This document shows positions 10,888 through 20,816 of a DNA stretch of 64,000 nucleotides, piece after piece. The stretch spans positions 1 to 64,000 of the forward strand of contig JADNRX010000223.1 of NCBI GenBank assembly GCA_015501595.1, read 5' to 3'. Source of the DNA: Hymenopellis radicata. Its lineage: Eukaryota; Basidiomycota; Agaricomycetes; Agaricales; Physalacriaceae. Position 1 is the stretch's first letter. The number at the start of each line of letters is the position of its first letter. The notes under the pieces were generated by a model. The model ran no database searches. It was not told where the DNA came from and was given only the letters and a program-made list of their open reading frames with translations. Position numbers and translations under genes: made by a program.

Positions 10888-11965
10888 TCATATACTCGCC
10901 TACAAAAACCATAAACAAATCATTCAAAAACCAACAATGGAATACGCTGACCGGTACATTCGACCACAACTCCGCAGCCTCCGCCAACCTCGTCTGAAAA
11001 TTATGCATACACCTCGCACATGGTATATCCCCCGCGAAGCCCTTCATCGACGCAGCCAGCAAATGTGGCGAGAGATCTAAGTAAGACAACTCGTCAATCA
11101 AATCACACTACCACCAAGAGACAACTTGAAGACATACCAGGCTTCGCATCATTCACCAACTCAGCCGCGGCCAACGCCCACGCCCTCTGCGGATCGGCCT
11201 TACACCCTCCTCCCTCGTGCGGAGGCGGCAGCACAAGCAAAATCTCCCTCAACCTCTTAAGCCTATCCAAGTGCAAAAACACCAGCCGCTTGAGATACAT
11301 GGCCCCCATGCGTTCCGTCATGTCGTCTGTTAGGGTTTCCAATTTGAATGAAAGTAGGTGCCCAGAGACGAGTACAGCGAGGTCCTCGAGCCCGTGATGC
11401 GCCGCGAGCATGTACACGTCAATGGGTCGGTGCGGGGCGTGGGAGTATAGTTGCGCGAACAAGTCGGAGGAGGTGGCGGGTAGGATGAAGCGCGTGGGAG
11501 CGACTCCATAGACGGGCTCCATTCGGTCTACGGCATCGACCAGCGTACGGAACGAAGGGCTGAAATGGGCGCTGGGGAGGTCGTAGACGGCATGTAGGAT
11601 TATGTTGAGGACGGCCGAGTCGTCATTGACTGCTATGGGCGCGGCGGCGTCGTGTAACAGTGCCGACCCGAAGCCATTCGAGGACGCTTCAGCAAGGATA
11701 ACGCGATGTACATAGAATAGGACGCCGTCCGTAGACTGGAGCACCGCGTCCGAATGCGCTGAGGGTACAAGTCGAGCTACAGGGTGGAAGGCTGTCGACA
11801 CTGCCAACGACTCCAAGGGCTGTGAAGACATCAGAACGGGGCCATTGGCGACGCTGGGAGACATACCGAAATACCACTCCCTCGTAAACCGCTATGCCCA
11901 TAGCCGCCAGGATCCGTTGGCAAAGTCGAAAAGTCGTTTATGGGCGAAGAGATGGTATCAGGCAT
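10888..11965 (-). CDS. BTB/POZ-domain protein, copy A
   Basis: From the ATG at 11965, exons are 11867-11965, 11138-11819, 10952-11076 and 10888-10899, about 305 residues, all in phase. The BTB core is visible: HSDAVLQSTDGVLFYVHRV followed by ILAEASSNGFGSALLHD, then helical repeats ending LLSFKLETLTDDM. BTB proteins are dimerisation modules and often Cullin-3 adaptors. An upstream exon (12058-12189) with another in-phase junction at 12001/12058 reads YPDASVVAKQASLGGEYAYA, and a further intron (12190-12231) suggests a longer N terminus. No ATG was found for it, so 11965 is a minimum. The last intron-3 donor here is GTATGT. Confidence 0.75.
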
Positions 11966-12281
11966 GACGTCCGAAGAGGCCGCATCCAGCGCTGTCCCGG
12001 GCTACATTGAAGATTTTACTGTCATCCACATGCAACACTCTTTCGCTTTTTACTCACCGCATATGCGTACTCGCCGCCTAAACTCGCCTGCTTTGCCACC
12101 ACACTCGCATCGGGATACCAAGCCCCCACCGTCGCTGACCCGCATTCTCCATAGCCCGACGTATTAGGACCTCCGCCTGCTGGTTGGAACTGTCAATGAA
12201 TAGCCTGTCCAGCGCCAGCGAAGAGACTCACCAACGGGATTCCTAGCACTATACATCTGCCTCCTAGCGCGGGGTTCCGTT

Positions 12282-12873
12282 ATGGCTCAGGTCAACCTGT
12301 CATCAAAACGTCAGGTTGAGGCGCAGGTGCGTGATGCGTCAGGAACAATTCCGCACATACTACAGATCTCTGGAAAACCATTTAGAGGACAAAAATGTGG
12401 GATCTCTGGCACCTGAGGCTGAGCGCACTCCTTCCGGTGAAGTCTAACGACAGGCGGAACGGATGGAGGCACAGCTACGCCAGCCAAGCGCGCCATGCAC
12501 TGGTGACTTTGCAATGCGGCACAGAGTAGTGGAGAATGACGCGTTCTCCTGCCTGAGGAGGATGTGAAGACTCGCTGGATGACATCGAGTTGTCAGGTTC
12601 CTATTCGTGAAGAAAGTACAAAGGTATCTAGGTATCATTCGCCTGAAATCAAAGGTGAGAAAGTAATAACCAGTTTCAAAATAAAGACTAACACGAAAGA
12701 AAGCACAAGCACCACATAATATCAGGCCGCCTGCTGAGCTTATTATCGATGCTTCTATGGGAGTAAAACGTCGCTAGTCGCCTTTATCCTTCGTCCAATG
12801 GCGCTACCCATGTACACTCGCCGTTCCTAGCCAACAATAGGTTCCCATGTCGGGGCGGCCTGGGCCTCCTTAG
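12282..12873. other. Short conserved ORF region and intergenic DNA
   Basis: A plus-strand ORF starting MAQVNLSSKRQVEAQVRDA at 12282 corresponds to similar ORFs in the other two block copies (see 32968-33135), but is altered after about 22 residues. The rest has no supported gene. Homology to the other arm ends near 12.65 kb. Confidence 0.3.
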
Positions 12874-13167
12874 CTACGACGCGATCGCGAAAGAACAGTA
12901 AAGGTCCATTCTATTGTCCGCTGCACAACCATGGCTGAGAATCGAGCCCAGACGCGCACCACAATAGTCGTCGACCTCTTCGACCACATCCCAGCCAAGT
13001 GACACATAAAGGATACCGTCATCATAGACTGCAATTAAAGGTAAGACGTCAATGTTTAATTCCAGATGAAGCACTGACTTTCTTTCCGAAGGGGACATCG
13101 TAATCCAGTGCATGGACGCCAAACAATATGGTGATTGAAGAATGTGTTCGTGCAGGAACCAGCGCAT
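12874..13167 (-). CDS. Small hypothetical protein in the arm-specific segment
   Basis: A 97-codon ORF starts at an ATG at 13167 and ends at 12874. It begins MRWFLHEHILQSPYC and contains VYDDGILYVSLGWDVVEEV. It lies wholly in a ~1-kb piece present only in this arm. No homologue is recognised and no copy exists elsewhere in the window, so it could be a gene fragment carried in with the segment. Confidence 0.3.
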   Translation of the reverse strand: MRWFLHEHILQSPYCLASMHWITMSPSERKSVLHLELNIDVLPLIAVYDDGILYVSLGWDVVEEVDDYCGARLGSILSHGCAADNRMDLYCSFAIAS

Positions 13168-14277
13168 TTGTTGAGCTCGTTATTCGCGATTCCATTGGAC
13201 ACGAATGGCGAGTCCCAGACCGAGTCCTAACCCTCGAACGCCATTAGATCTCTCGGTCTGAAGTTGCCTGACTTTCTTTCGAAGCGGCGTTCAAAAGATG
13301 TGGTTATACGGTGGCAATGATAATCCTGATTCTATCAGAAGTGGGACGAGTAAGAGGGAGTAATGCGTGCAGACGAGTCGTCGTATGGCGACTACCGGTA
13401 TGTCTGGGCCAGGATTGCGACATCTGTCTTCTCTGGTGTTGGAGCATAGCCTATGCGCGGGACCAGGCGAGGCCATTTTGGGGACTGTTTCAAAGTCAAC
13501 TAGCGTGGAGGAAGGAGCTGCAATTTACGCACGTTAATGCGCGAATTTACGGACGACAGACTGCCGCGATGACACCACCATTGTGTCCGCCGCTCGGGTG
13601 TGTGCTATCTCCTCGTGAGTACGTCGCCCACAGAGAAACGAACCCATACACGCACCGGGTTGCCACATCTCGCCTCATAATCGTGGTGGTGGTCGATGTC
13701 GAATGACGGCTCCACCAATTCGCGCCCCGGTCGTCGATGACATCAGGTCCTCACTGCCAAACGAGGTAGCGTATCGAAGGGCCTGTTGGACGCCCATCGT
13801 TGCGGGCGAAAGGCGCGATGCTGTCTTGGTCGGTGTCCAAGGATCGTAGTGGCACGTGCCGCCATTTTCTGCCTCCGCTCTCCGACGTCCTTGTTGTTAA
13901 TGGCCATGTCAAGGACAGCATAGCGACATCGATGACTCGCTTCTACTTTTTCGGACGACCACTGCTTCTTTACACGACAACTATCTCTCAATCTGTATAT
14001 CTAAATCAGAATCTGTCACTGGGATGGACATTCTTCTAAAACTTCTAGTCGGCTCCTTCACAAAAGCATGCCGCGGTATCTTGTAATCTTTCCCCTTTTT
14101 TTCTCCTGTACGCCACGAGCACCAGGAACGAAAAGACTGGTCCTAATTCTAAAGAACATCGGAAAGCCATATCGCCGGATGACCGCCACCTTTGCTTTTA
14201 TCTCCCCATTAGACTTTCCATCATGCGACACGATGCAAAGTCGTGTTCATATCCACTCCCTGGGTTCCTCGCCCGTG
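13168..14277. other. Repeat-block DNA without a supported gene
   Basis: 13.17-13.68 kb is arm-specific and featureless. 13.68-14.27 kb is homologous to 31.27-31.86 kb inverted and to 22.87-23.46 kb. It contains frames open in all copies (CLSWSVSKDRSGTCRHF) but with shifting starts and ends, so I do not call it coding. Confidence 0.4.
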
Positions 14278-14285
14278 TATATAAG
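14278..14285 (+). promoter_or_regulatory. TATA box
   Basis: TATATAAG lies 54 nt upstream of the ATG at 14332. The same octamer sits at the same distance from the equivalent ATG in the other arm (31238-31245, minus strand). Confidence 0.6.
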
Positions 14286-14331
14286 TACTTAGAACGCCCC
14301 ATCCGCTCTCCACCTCCCACCCACCACCGCC

Positions 14332-14457
14332 ATGGCAGGACTCGCTCTACCCATCCACCTCGGCTCAGAGCTTGCAATCCGGACGTCGTCTTACAGTCCT
14401 CTATCCGACGCCATAGATATCCTGGTGGCGCATTTCAGGAGCCCGAGTTCGTCGTGA
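14332..14457 (+). CDS. 41-residue ORF with conserved promoter, arm A
   Basis: An ATG in good context (CCGCCATGG) opens a 41-residue ORF that starts MAGLALPIHLGSELAIRT and ends SSS. The inverted copy at 31069-31194 encodes a protein of exactly the same length with only scattered replacements, mainly near the end. It follows a TATA box and a C-rich leader typical of fungal core promoters. It could be a complete micro-protein or the first exon of a gene whose later exons I cannot identify. Confidence 0.4.
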   Translation: MAGLALPIHLGSELAIRTSSYSPLSDAIDILVAHFRSPSSS

Positions 14458-15086
14458 TCATACTGGGTGACAAAAAGACTGACTGTCGCGCAGGACTTCA
14501 ACGGCCAGTAAAATCGGCTAATACGAACACAAAGACCCCAGCCGACTCTCAAGCTGGCCTTGAGGACGGTGCGTGCCGCCGCCACATCTCGTGGTGATCC
14601 AAATCTGACAGTCACACGCAGAAGCCGCGTGTAGAGCAAGAAAGACTTGAACTTGTCGTTACATGGCGCGAGTACGTGACGCCACGCCACCTCATGTTCA
14701 TGCAAAGCTGACAGTTGACGCACTAGCCCGCAGAGAGACTCTGCCGCGAGAGAGGCTAAAGTCGGTGCGAGATAAGAGATATCATGTACAATAGAAAGTT
14801 TCCTTCTGCATCTTTGACATTTGTGTCACTCATCTGCTACAACTTTAAATGACACTACTCTCGTCACCTATCACGAGTGCGAGGTGCATCCGCTCAACGC
14901 TGTCTCCCCAAACCTTAACCGCACACGGAAGATGTATATACGTAGGTGTGGAGGATGAGGAGGAGAGAGGGTTGGAGCCGTATAAATTGCAGAGTCGAAT
15001 AGGCTTCGCACAAGATCCCGTATTAAATTCCTTCGGGGAATAGACTGCGCAACTCTAGAGTCGAACTGGCGAATTAAAAAAAAGGC
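14458..15086. other. Arm end and unique intergenic DNA
   Basis: Homology to the right arm stops near 14632 (CCGCGTGTAGAGC). Beyond it there is no reading frame or repeat I can support. Two TATA-like AT-rich stretches occur near 14.93 and 14.98 kb. Confidence 0.4.
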
Positions 15087-15531
15087 TTATAACGCGGAAT
15101 AGACATCTGGAACAACAGCTGCACCAGAAGCCTTTCGGTACATACGCTGCAAACTATCCTCGATACAGTGGTGAGACTTGAATTCTTTGATCAACATTTC
15201 AATTTGCGACAAGCCTGAGGTTGCGCTTCCCCCATGTAACTTATTTACACTGTCATCGGACACGATGATCATCGCAGGCGCGCGACGATTGGCGTCCTTG
15301 TCTCCCGCCCTGAAAGATCCTAATGATGCGCTGCTGCCGGATTTCGCGACGCTCCGAATGTCAACTTTGAAGTTGCTGTGAGCATGCGATAGATGAAGGA
15401 AGTGCGGGTGTGGATTGGGCAATGGTTGCCCATAGTACATACACGGCGACTACGCTTATGACAAGGACGGAGAGTTCTAGTTGATATATTGGCATTGAAG
15501 GACACTGGTAGTAGAATACTATCTGATACAT
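15087..15531 (-). CDS. Small hypothetical protein with a hydrophobic N-terminal segment
   Basis: An ATG at 15531, a 67-nt intron (15376-15442, GTATGT...CACAG) and a TAA at 15087-15089 give about 124 residues. The first part contains a hydrophobic stretch (LELSVLVISVVAV), the rest is soluble and Ser/Lys-rich (KSGSSASLGSFRAGDKDANR). Without splicing, the two parts are in different frames, which supports the intron. No family is recognised. It lies just downstream of the MYND gene on the same strand. Confidence 0.5.
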
Positions 15532-15627
15532 GAGAAGCTTTTGGGATTCAAATACAATGGTACTATACGACAAGTAGGACGAGACGGACCCAACAGCCTT
15601 GAGAAGGCTGGCCAAGGGATCACGAGA

Positions 15628-17241
15628 TCAAGGTTCTGGCCTGCAGACTACCATAGTGAATCCATTGACAATGTTCGGCAATCGAAAGCACGGAACGCCT
15701 CTCTGTCCGGGGCGCTGGAACGGGTTCAACTCGATCGGATACTCCTTCATCGGTTGTGCATTGATCTGGCGCACGATTTGAGGGAACGTCGCGCGCTGTA
15801 TCCCGCACGAATGCTCCGTGTACTCGGTGATAGCGAAAGGCATGACAGCTCGATGTATAGATTGAATGACAGGGACCCACGTCCGGTGGGCTCCTAGGCC
15901 TGCATTCAGAGCGATCACGCCATCGGGGCGTCCGCCGTACTCGTTGGCAGCGCTGAGCATTTCGGGACCCCAGAGAGAGGAGGCGCCGTGAAGGTAAATC
16001 TCGATGCGTCCGCTTCCGCATTCCTTGGGCGCCTCGTACGCGAACACGGGGGTGGACGAGGAAGACTTCCCGGCAAGAGATAGACGGTGGGCATTTTTCG
16101 CGATGGCGACGAGTTTTTCAACACTTGGCCCGAAGAGGACGAGTTTGATGTCGTGATAAGGCAGAAGCAAAGCCAACTCGGAGAACCTAGGGAAGATTAG
16201 TCAGTAGAGCGCGTTGTAGCGTAATTATCACTCACAAAGGAAGATAGTTCAGTTCAACCTCTGCGCCGATAACGTGCAGATGAAGAGGGACGCGCTTTTC
16301 TGGTCGACCGGCACTCGCGCGCGTGAGCTGGAGGCAGTGTGTGACAAGCCAATACGCGCTCAGAGGAAAGCTCATGAGAAGAGCCGCGGGTGATTCCTTG
16401 GATAGTCCTCTCCATTCATACCAGCTCTCCCAGTTACTGATCCGGCGATGGAATTCCGTCACAATTTGAGGTCGCTTGGATGCTGATGGGAATTGTCGAT
16501 AAGGGATGAGACGTGTTTCCAGCTTCCAACCGTCAACGTCTGAAAGGTGATCCTCTTTCAAAAGATCCTTTCCATCCAGGTGGTCGAATGTGGCGAAAAA
16601 GGGTGTCAAGATTTTGGCATACGTCTCGTTTTCCACTAGCGTTTTCAGCTCCTCCGTGCCAAAGTTGTGTGGCATCAATCCGCCGCGATGGCTCCAGAAC
16701 CCATAATCCGAGCCTCCCAAGACGCCGAATCGGCCCCGAGCAACATAATCGTTGAAGGTTCCGTCAGTTTCCAACCGTCCCCAAGGAAATTGGGTAAGAA
16801 TGGCCTGCGTTTCGCCATGGCGCGCCATATGGCTCTATATACAAGGATGAGAAAAGAGAAATGTCGAACGGTTGATTCGCACCTTGTTGATAGGACAGAA
16901 TTCTTTGTGAGTACCAAGTTTCTTCAAAGCTGTTCCGACATTCCAGTCCCGTTCACTACACTGAAATCGGCGGATGTGAATAACGTCTTTGATTACAATT
17001 CATAACAGACCTCTTTGCTGCAGTATATAACAGCCTTGCAAGCGGCACACCTCAGGAGTTTCTTCGGAGGGATGATGGTTTGGTTACACGATGCACACAT
17101 CGCCGCGACGCCAAAATCCAAGTGTTCGGTAGAGCGGCCGCTTTTCTCGGCTTCAGTGAGGCTCTTTGCGCCTGTCGTAAGGGATCCAAAGTAGTCCATA
17201 TTGTGGCTCATTCCTCGGAGGAAAGCGTCGATACCAGCCAT
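15628..17241 (-). CDS. MYND zinc-finger protein with MSS51-like C-terminal domain
   Basis: ATG at 17241; exons 17011-17241, 16883-16960, 16236-16834 and 15628-16186; introns of 48-50 nt; 488 residues. The MYND finger is complete across the first intron: CASC, CAAC, YCSKEC and HKEFC supply the zinc ligands. The C-terminal half fits the MSS51 C-terminal-like domain found in many fungal MYND proteins (KLVLFGPSVEKL, GVIALNAGLGAHRTWVPVIQ, MPFAITEYTEHS, NPFQRP, LPNIVNGF). MSS51 itself is a mitochondrial translation factor, but most mushroom relatives are uncharacterised, so no function is assigned. It is single-copy in the window and shows no lesion. Confidence 0.9.
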
Positions 17242-17533
17242 GATGGTCGATCGAATGGAGGAAAAGGTGAAAACTAAAGCAGAAGACAGACGCGTATTGA
17301 ACTGATCGATCGCCTTCCTAAAGGGGACTACGCGTGGCGGACCACTGTGCTTGCAGATTCCTCATTCACTTCGTCATGCTTGCGTCTTGCGGCCACCCTC
17401 AAAGCACATTCTTCACCGGTACTCATCCAATATACCCCGTATCCCAATTGAAATGGCCTGGGGTCCAACTAAGGACAACTTGATTAGTACTCACAATTAA
17501 CCGATCCAAACACATCTCCGTAACAGTACTTAT
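17242..17533. other. Intergenic
   Basis: About 290 bp between the divergent-looking MYND start and the 3' end of kinase copy K2. It probably holds the MYND promoter. No motif is recognised. Confidence 0.4.
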
Positions 17534-19551
17534 CATGGCGCCCTCGCTGCTCTAGGTCGTCTAACATCGTCCTCACCAATAATGTCATCCTTATCCACGT
17601 ACTCCCCCTCGATGAACCGATCCAACCTCTCTTGTTCAGCCTGATAATCCTCGGGTTTCCCTCTTAAACTGCTTCAGTCAAAATCTGTAAACCGCACCCG
17701 CCCCGAAGCATCCTCCATGATGTTCCACGAGCGTACGTCGCGATGCAGGATGCCGGCTTCATGAATCGCCGTTAGGATGGACTTCAATTCGACACTGGCG
17801 CTAATTCAGTCTCTGTGCGTAAGCCCAACAATATGGAGGCTTACCGCGCCTTGGGTGAGAGCTCGATCTTCCGTTCGCTGTCCATCCGTTGGCCGAGGAT
17901 GGCCAGCGTCAGATAGCATCAGAACGCGCAGGTCTGTGTTGAGAGCTTCGCGGAATGAAAGTAGACTGGGTATCCCAGAAACACCCGCGTCGTGTAAATG
18001 TCTGTACATGTGAACTTCATGCTGTAGACGCCGAGCGCGCGCGTCGGTAGGAGCAATTTTGAGAACGAAGGGTCGATGGGTGAGGTCCTTTTCAGACTCC
18101 TTCGCAACCTTCTTCTTGGAAGTTTTGGATGAGGCTTTCGGTGTATTAGAGGTGTTGCCAGGATCAATAACGGCCTGATAGACGTCCCCAACAGCGCCTG
18201 CGCCAAGCCGCTTATACGCGATAATTTTGAGGTACTCCGTGGGTCCATAGCGAGATATATGCTCGGCGTCTGGCTTGAAGAGAAGGAGCGGCGCCGGTGA
18301 ATCCAAGTGGTCGAAGCGAAAGAATATTGCTAAGACCGGGAATGTATCCATGTAGGCAGCCATGGTCTGGCAGCGCACGTAAGCATTCGATGAAGAACAG
18401 GAATGCTTAAGCCTACTTTATCAATCGACGACATATCTGCAGCGCCATCGTCAGCTTTCAACCGTTTTGATGGGCGCCCAGTGGGTTCGTCAAAGGTTGA
18501 TTTCCTCTTTGCCAAGAGGGAGTTTTCGATAAGAGGAACTCTCTGCACGGCGTCGGCAATAGCAAAGACATGAAACGCCGTCCACAGACCGCCGTATGCC
18601 GGGCCCTTGCATGAGCGTATGTCGATGAGCGAAGACAGAAATAATGTTTGCCGCTCCCGATGGCGAATACCTATCCGAATATAGTTTCCACAATCAAATA
18701 CGACGAAAGTCGCATCAACCTTGACGGCTGTAACCCAGGCCTGTGAAGAAATCAGAAACTGTTGGGCTCCTATACAAGGATTTCATACCTTCTGGATGTA
18801 GTCTTCGCATGTCGGTGTGTATTCGACGCCTTCATCTCTGGAACGTGCGAGGACGCCGATATCCTGAGAGACCGGAATACATTTTGAAGCGTCATGGGCC
18901 CGCACCCGACGACTACGACGCGGTCCCTCTACCTTCGGTAACGTCCAAGGAACATCCGAGGCATCTGGAGGTGGTGACCGCGGACGAGACGCGCCAGAAT
19001 ACTGACAGTCCAAACGCCACGGAAACTTCATACCGTGCAGACGCGACATATCCTCCAATACCGGCAACCCATCAGTGCAGAAAACCATGGACGAGGTCAA
19101 CTGCCTCGTGTGCCTATAGAGACGCTCGACTATGTCCCGATTCCTTGCACTGAATCTCCCATATTCCTCCGGGTGAGGACGACTCACATACAGGGCGATG
19201 TCCTGTGACACATACGGCTGCTCAATGATATAAGGCCTCGTTGCGATAAGGCAAGGATCCGTCGATTTGGAATAAAGAGTCACTTCGCGTGTCTAGGGCC
19301 TCGGAAAATGAATCCACTAGCCCAGCAAATAGATCGACATGCATGGATGGAAGCACTTCCACATGCTTAAGAATAAGACTTTCGGATAGGTGCGTGTCTA
19401 GGAAGTGTAAAGGCGCGCTTGGGACGGGAACAGGTTGAGACCGTGGCCGTACTAGAGACGGCGGGTTGAAGGCGTAGAATCTTTCGCGATGAGTACGAGC
19501 GCCCGGTTCGGGGGAGGAAGAATACGAAGAAGACCGCGGCGAGTTGGACAT
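17534..19551 (-). pseudogene. Kinase-like gene, copy K2, multiple lesions
   Basis: Start MSNSPRSSS at 19551; same exon plan as the other copies. Lesions by comparison: an internal deletion of roughly 170 nt with a frameshift near 19.24 kb (removes the segment around LRRFGIELSL to SGAPWDT), a 2-nt loss in the AGRPLGQRMDS region near 17.9 kb, and CGA to TGA right after the DFD motif (TTTTGACTGA, near 17.67 kb). The intron at about 18.73-18.79 kb has a consensus GTATGA donor, unlike the GTCAGA of K1 and K3. This copy cannot make a full kinase. Confidence 0.9.
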
Positions 19552-19965
19552 GTTTCCTGGTGCGCTGCGGCTCTATACTAAAGAGATAACGTGGAGATTG
19601 ACAAGAACGAGAGGAAAACCAACATGATGTGAAGATCACATGAGAGCGGGAAACTCCGGACCGAGCGTGGTTCTCAATTTGCGTTTGATTTGCGTGCTGT
19701 CAACAAGGAGATTTTTCAAAGGCACACGGTGTAGAAGGAGTAGGCAACTACATCGTAGGCGGAGGAGCGGCCGGCCAGTCCTGGATGAGGCGTGTTGATG
19801 GTAAAACGACAAGGACCTTCTTCACGTGCAGGTCGCTCACGATCAAACCTTTTGGGCCAGCCTCAGACGACCTGTTCGCGTTATGAGTGTGCACTTTGAA
19901 GTACTTCGTAGCATGATGTACAATGTATTCTTGTTAGTTATGTCTGCGCTTTGAATTCGAAGTCT
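19552..19965. other. Intergenic, kinase K2 promoter side
   Basis: The first ~120 bp after the K2 start matches the upstream region of the other kinase copies (GGGAAACTCCGGACCGAGCGTGG). The remainder is unique and holds no supported frame. Confidence 0.5.
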
Positions 19966-20460
19966 TTAGAACTCCTCCGGAAACACCAAACGAATCTGCT
20001 GGAGGTCCTCCTCGTCCCAAGCTTCATCATCCTCAATATCGGCATCAAAATCGTCGCAGGAGACCCAGTCATATGTGAAGAACCTGAAAGGCAACATGAG
20101 CATCGCCTTCGACTCGAATGCAAAGAGATCACGCACTCGTCTTCATCTTCACTAGCAGTACCATCGTCGTCTGAGTAGTCGGACAGATCCGATAGTTCTG
20201 AAATCGCAGAATGGAGCAAAGTACTTGGTAGGGTATCATCGCTCTCTTCGTCCTCTTCCTCGGAATAATCTGAGTCAGACTCGTCATCCTGGTCGTCAAG
20301 GGCGAAGGACAGGAGCCACGCAGAAGGGACGGTCTGGTCTACGCTGGAGAGTGGTGTCTCGTTTGTGAAATCCACAGATTGGCCGAGCTCATCGTCCTCT
20401 GGTGTAAAGTGAATCTCGTTTCTGAGGCGAAGACAGGAACGGTAGGAAAGATGAAGGCAT
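19966..20460 (-). CDS. Small acidic protein, probable 1-nt frameshift near the start
   Basis: Exon 2 (19966-20083) joins exon 1 across a 53-nt intron (20084-20136, GTGCGT...TTTCAG). The product is strongly acidic (SDSDYSEEEDEESDD) and ends FFTYDWVSCDDFDADIEDD...LVFPEEF. A TATA box (20509-20516 on the minus strand) lies 49 nt upstream of an ATG at 20460, but that ATG (MPSSFLPFL) runs in another frame and meets a stop near 20.38 kb. The acidic frame has no ATG of its own. A 1-nt indel around 20.39 kb, or an unseen exon, would reconcile them. Function unknown. Confidence 0.55.
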
Positions 20461-20816
20461 AATGCTAGTGGTGCGATAGATGTCCTGCTAGGACACGGCC
20501 GCTCAGTGCTTATATATGCGCGTTCGCGTCCATTGTTTTGGAAACACTACCTTATTGTTGGGTGTGGACAATGGTGATCACGTTCACTTCTCTATTCAGC
20601 GTCCACTCCCGCTGATTGTTTGTGAGTGGCGCTATAGAATTCGGGAGGTACGCACCACCATCCAAGTCGGTACCGCCGGCCGCTCTCACAAAAGACAAAG
20701 GAGAAATAAATAAAATTCGTTGTGCAGTAGAAAATCGAAAACCAGGAATCGAAGTAAGATGAGACGGCGATAGCTAAGGGTCCAAATCGTATACTGCGCG
20801 GAAGGTGAGATGCGCA
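20461..20816. other. Intergenic with TATA box
   Basis: Contains CTTATATA at 20509-20516 (TATATAAG on the minus strand), the likely core promoter of the acidic gene. The rest is unique sequence up to the lost 3' end of the disrupted gene. Confidence 0.45.

Larger units (their letters stand above)
7895..14632 (+). repeat. Left arm of a ~6.7-kb inverted duplication
   Basis: This arm is the reverse complement of 30876-37520. The DUF6534 gene is almost identical in both arms. The BTB region is clearly homologous but more diverged. The two arms differ completely at 12.66-13.68 kb versus 31.86-32.88 kb. With the kinase copies at 5.4-7.6 and 38.3-40.5 kb just outside, the paired gene order kinase-DUF6534-BTB is symmetrical. 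Confidence 0.85.

Noticed and set aside
13800..14039. ORF with SWSVSKDRSGTCRHF found in all block copies
   Set aside because: Frame and ends are not kept between copies, and the opposite strand is equally open; conservation is explained by the recent duplication.
15628..17241. SET-domain (SMYD) protein because of the MYND finger
   Set aside because: No SET motifs; the C-terminal half fits the MSS51-like domain instead.
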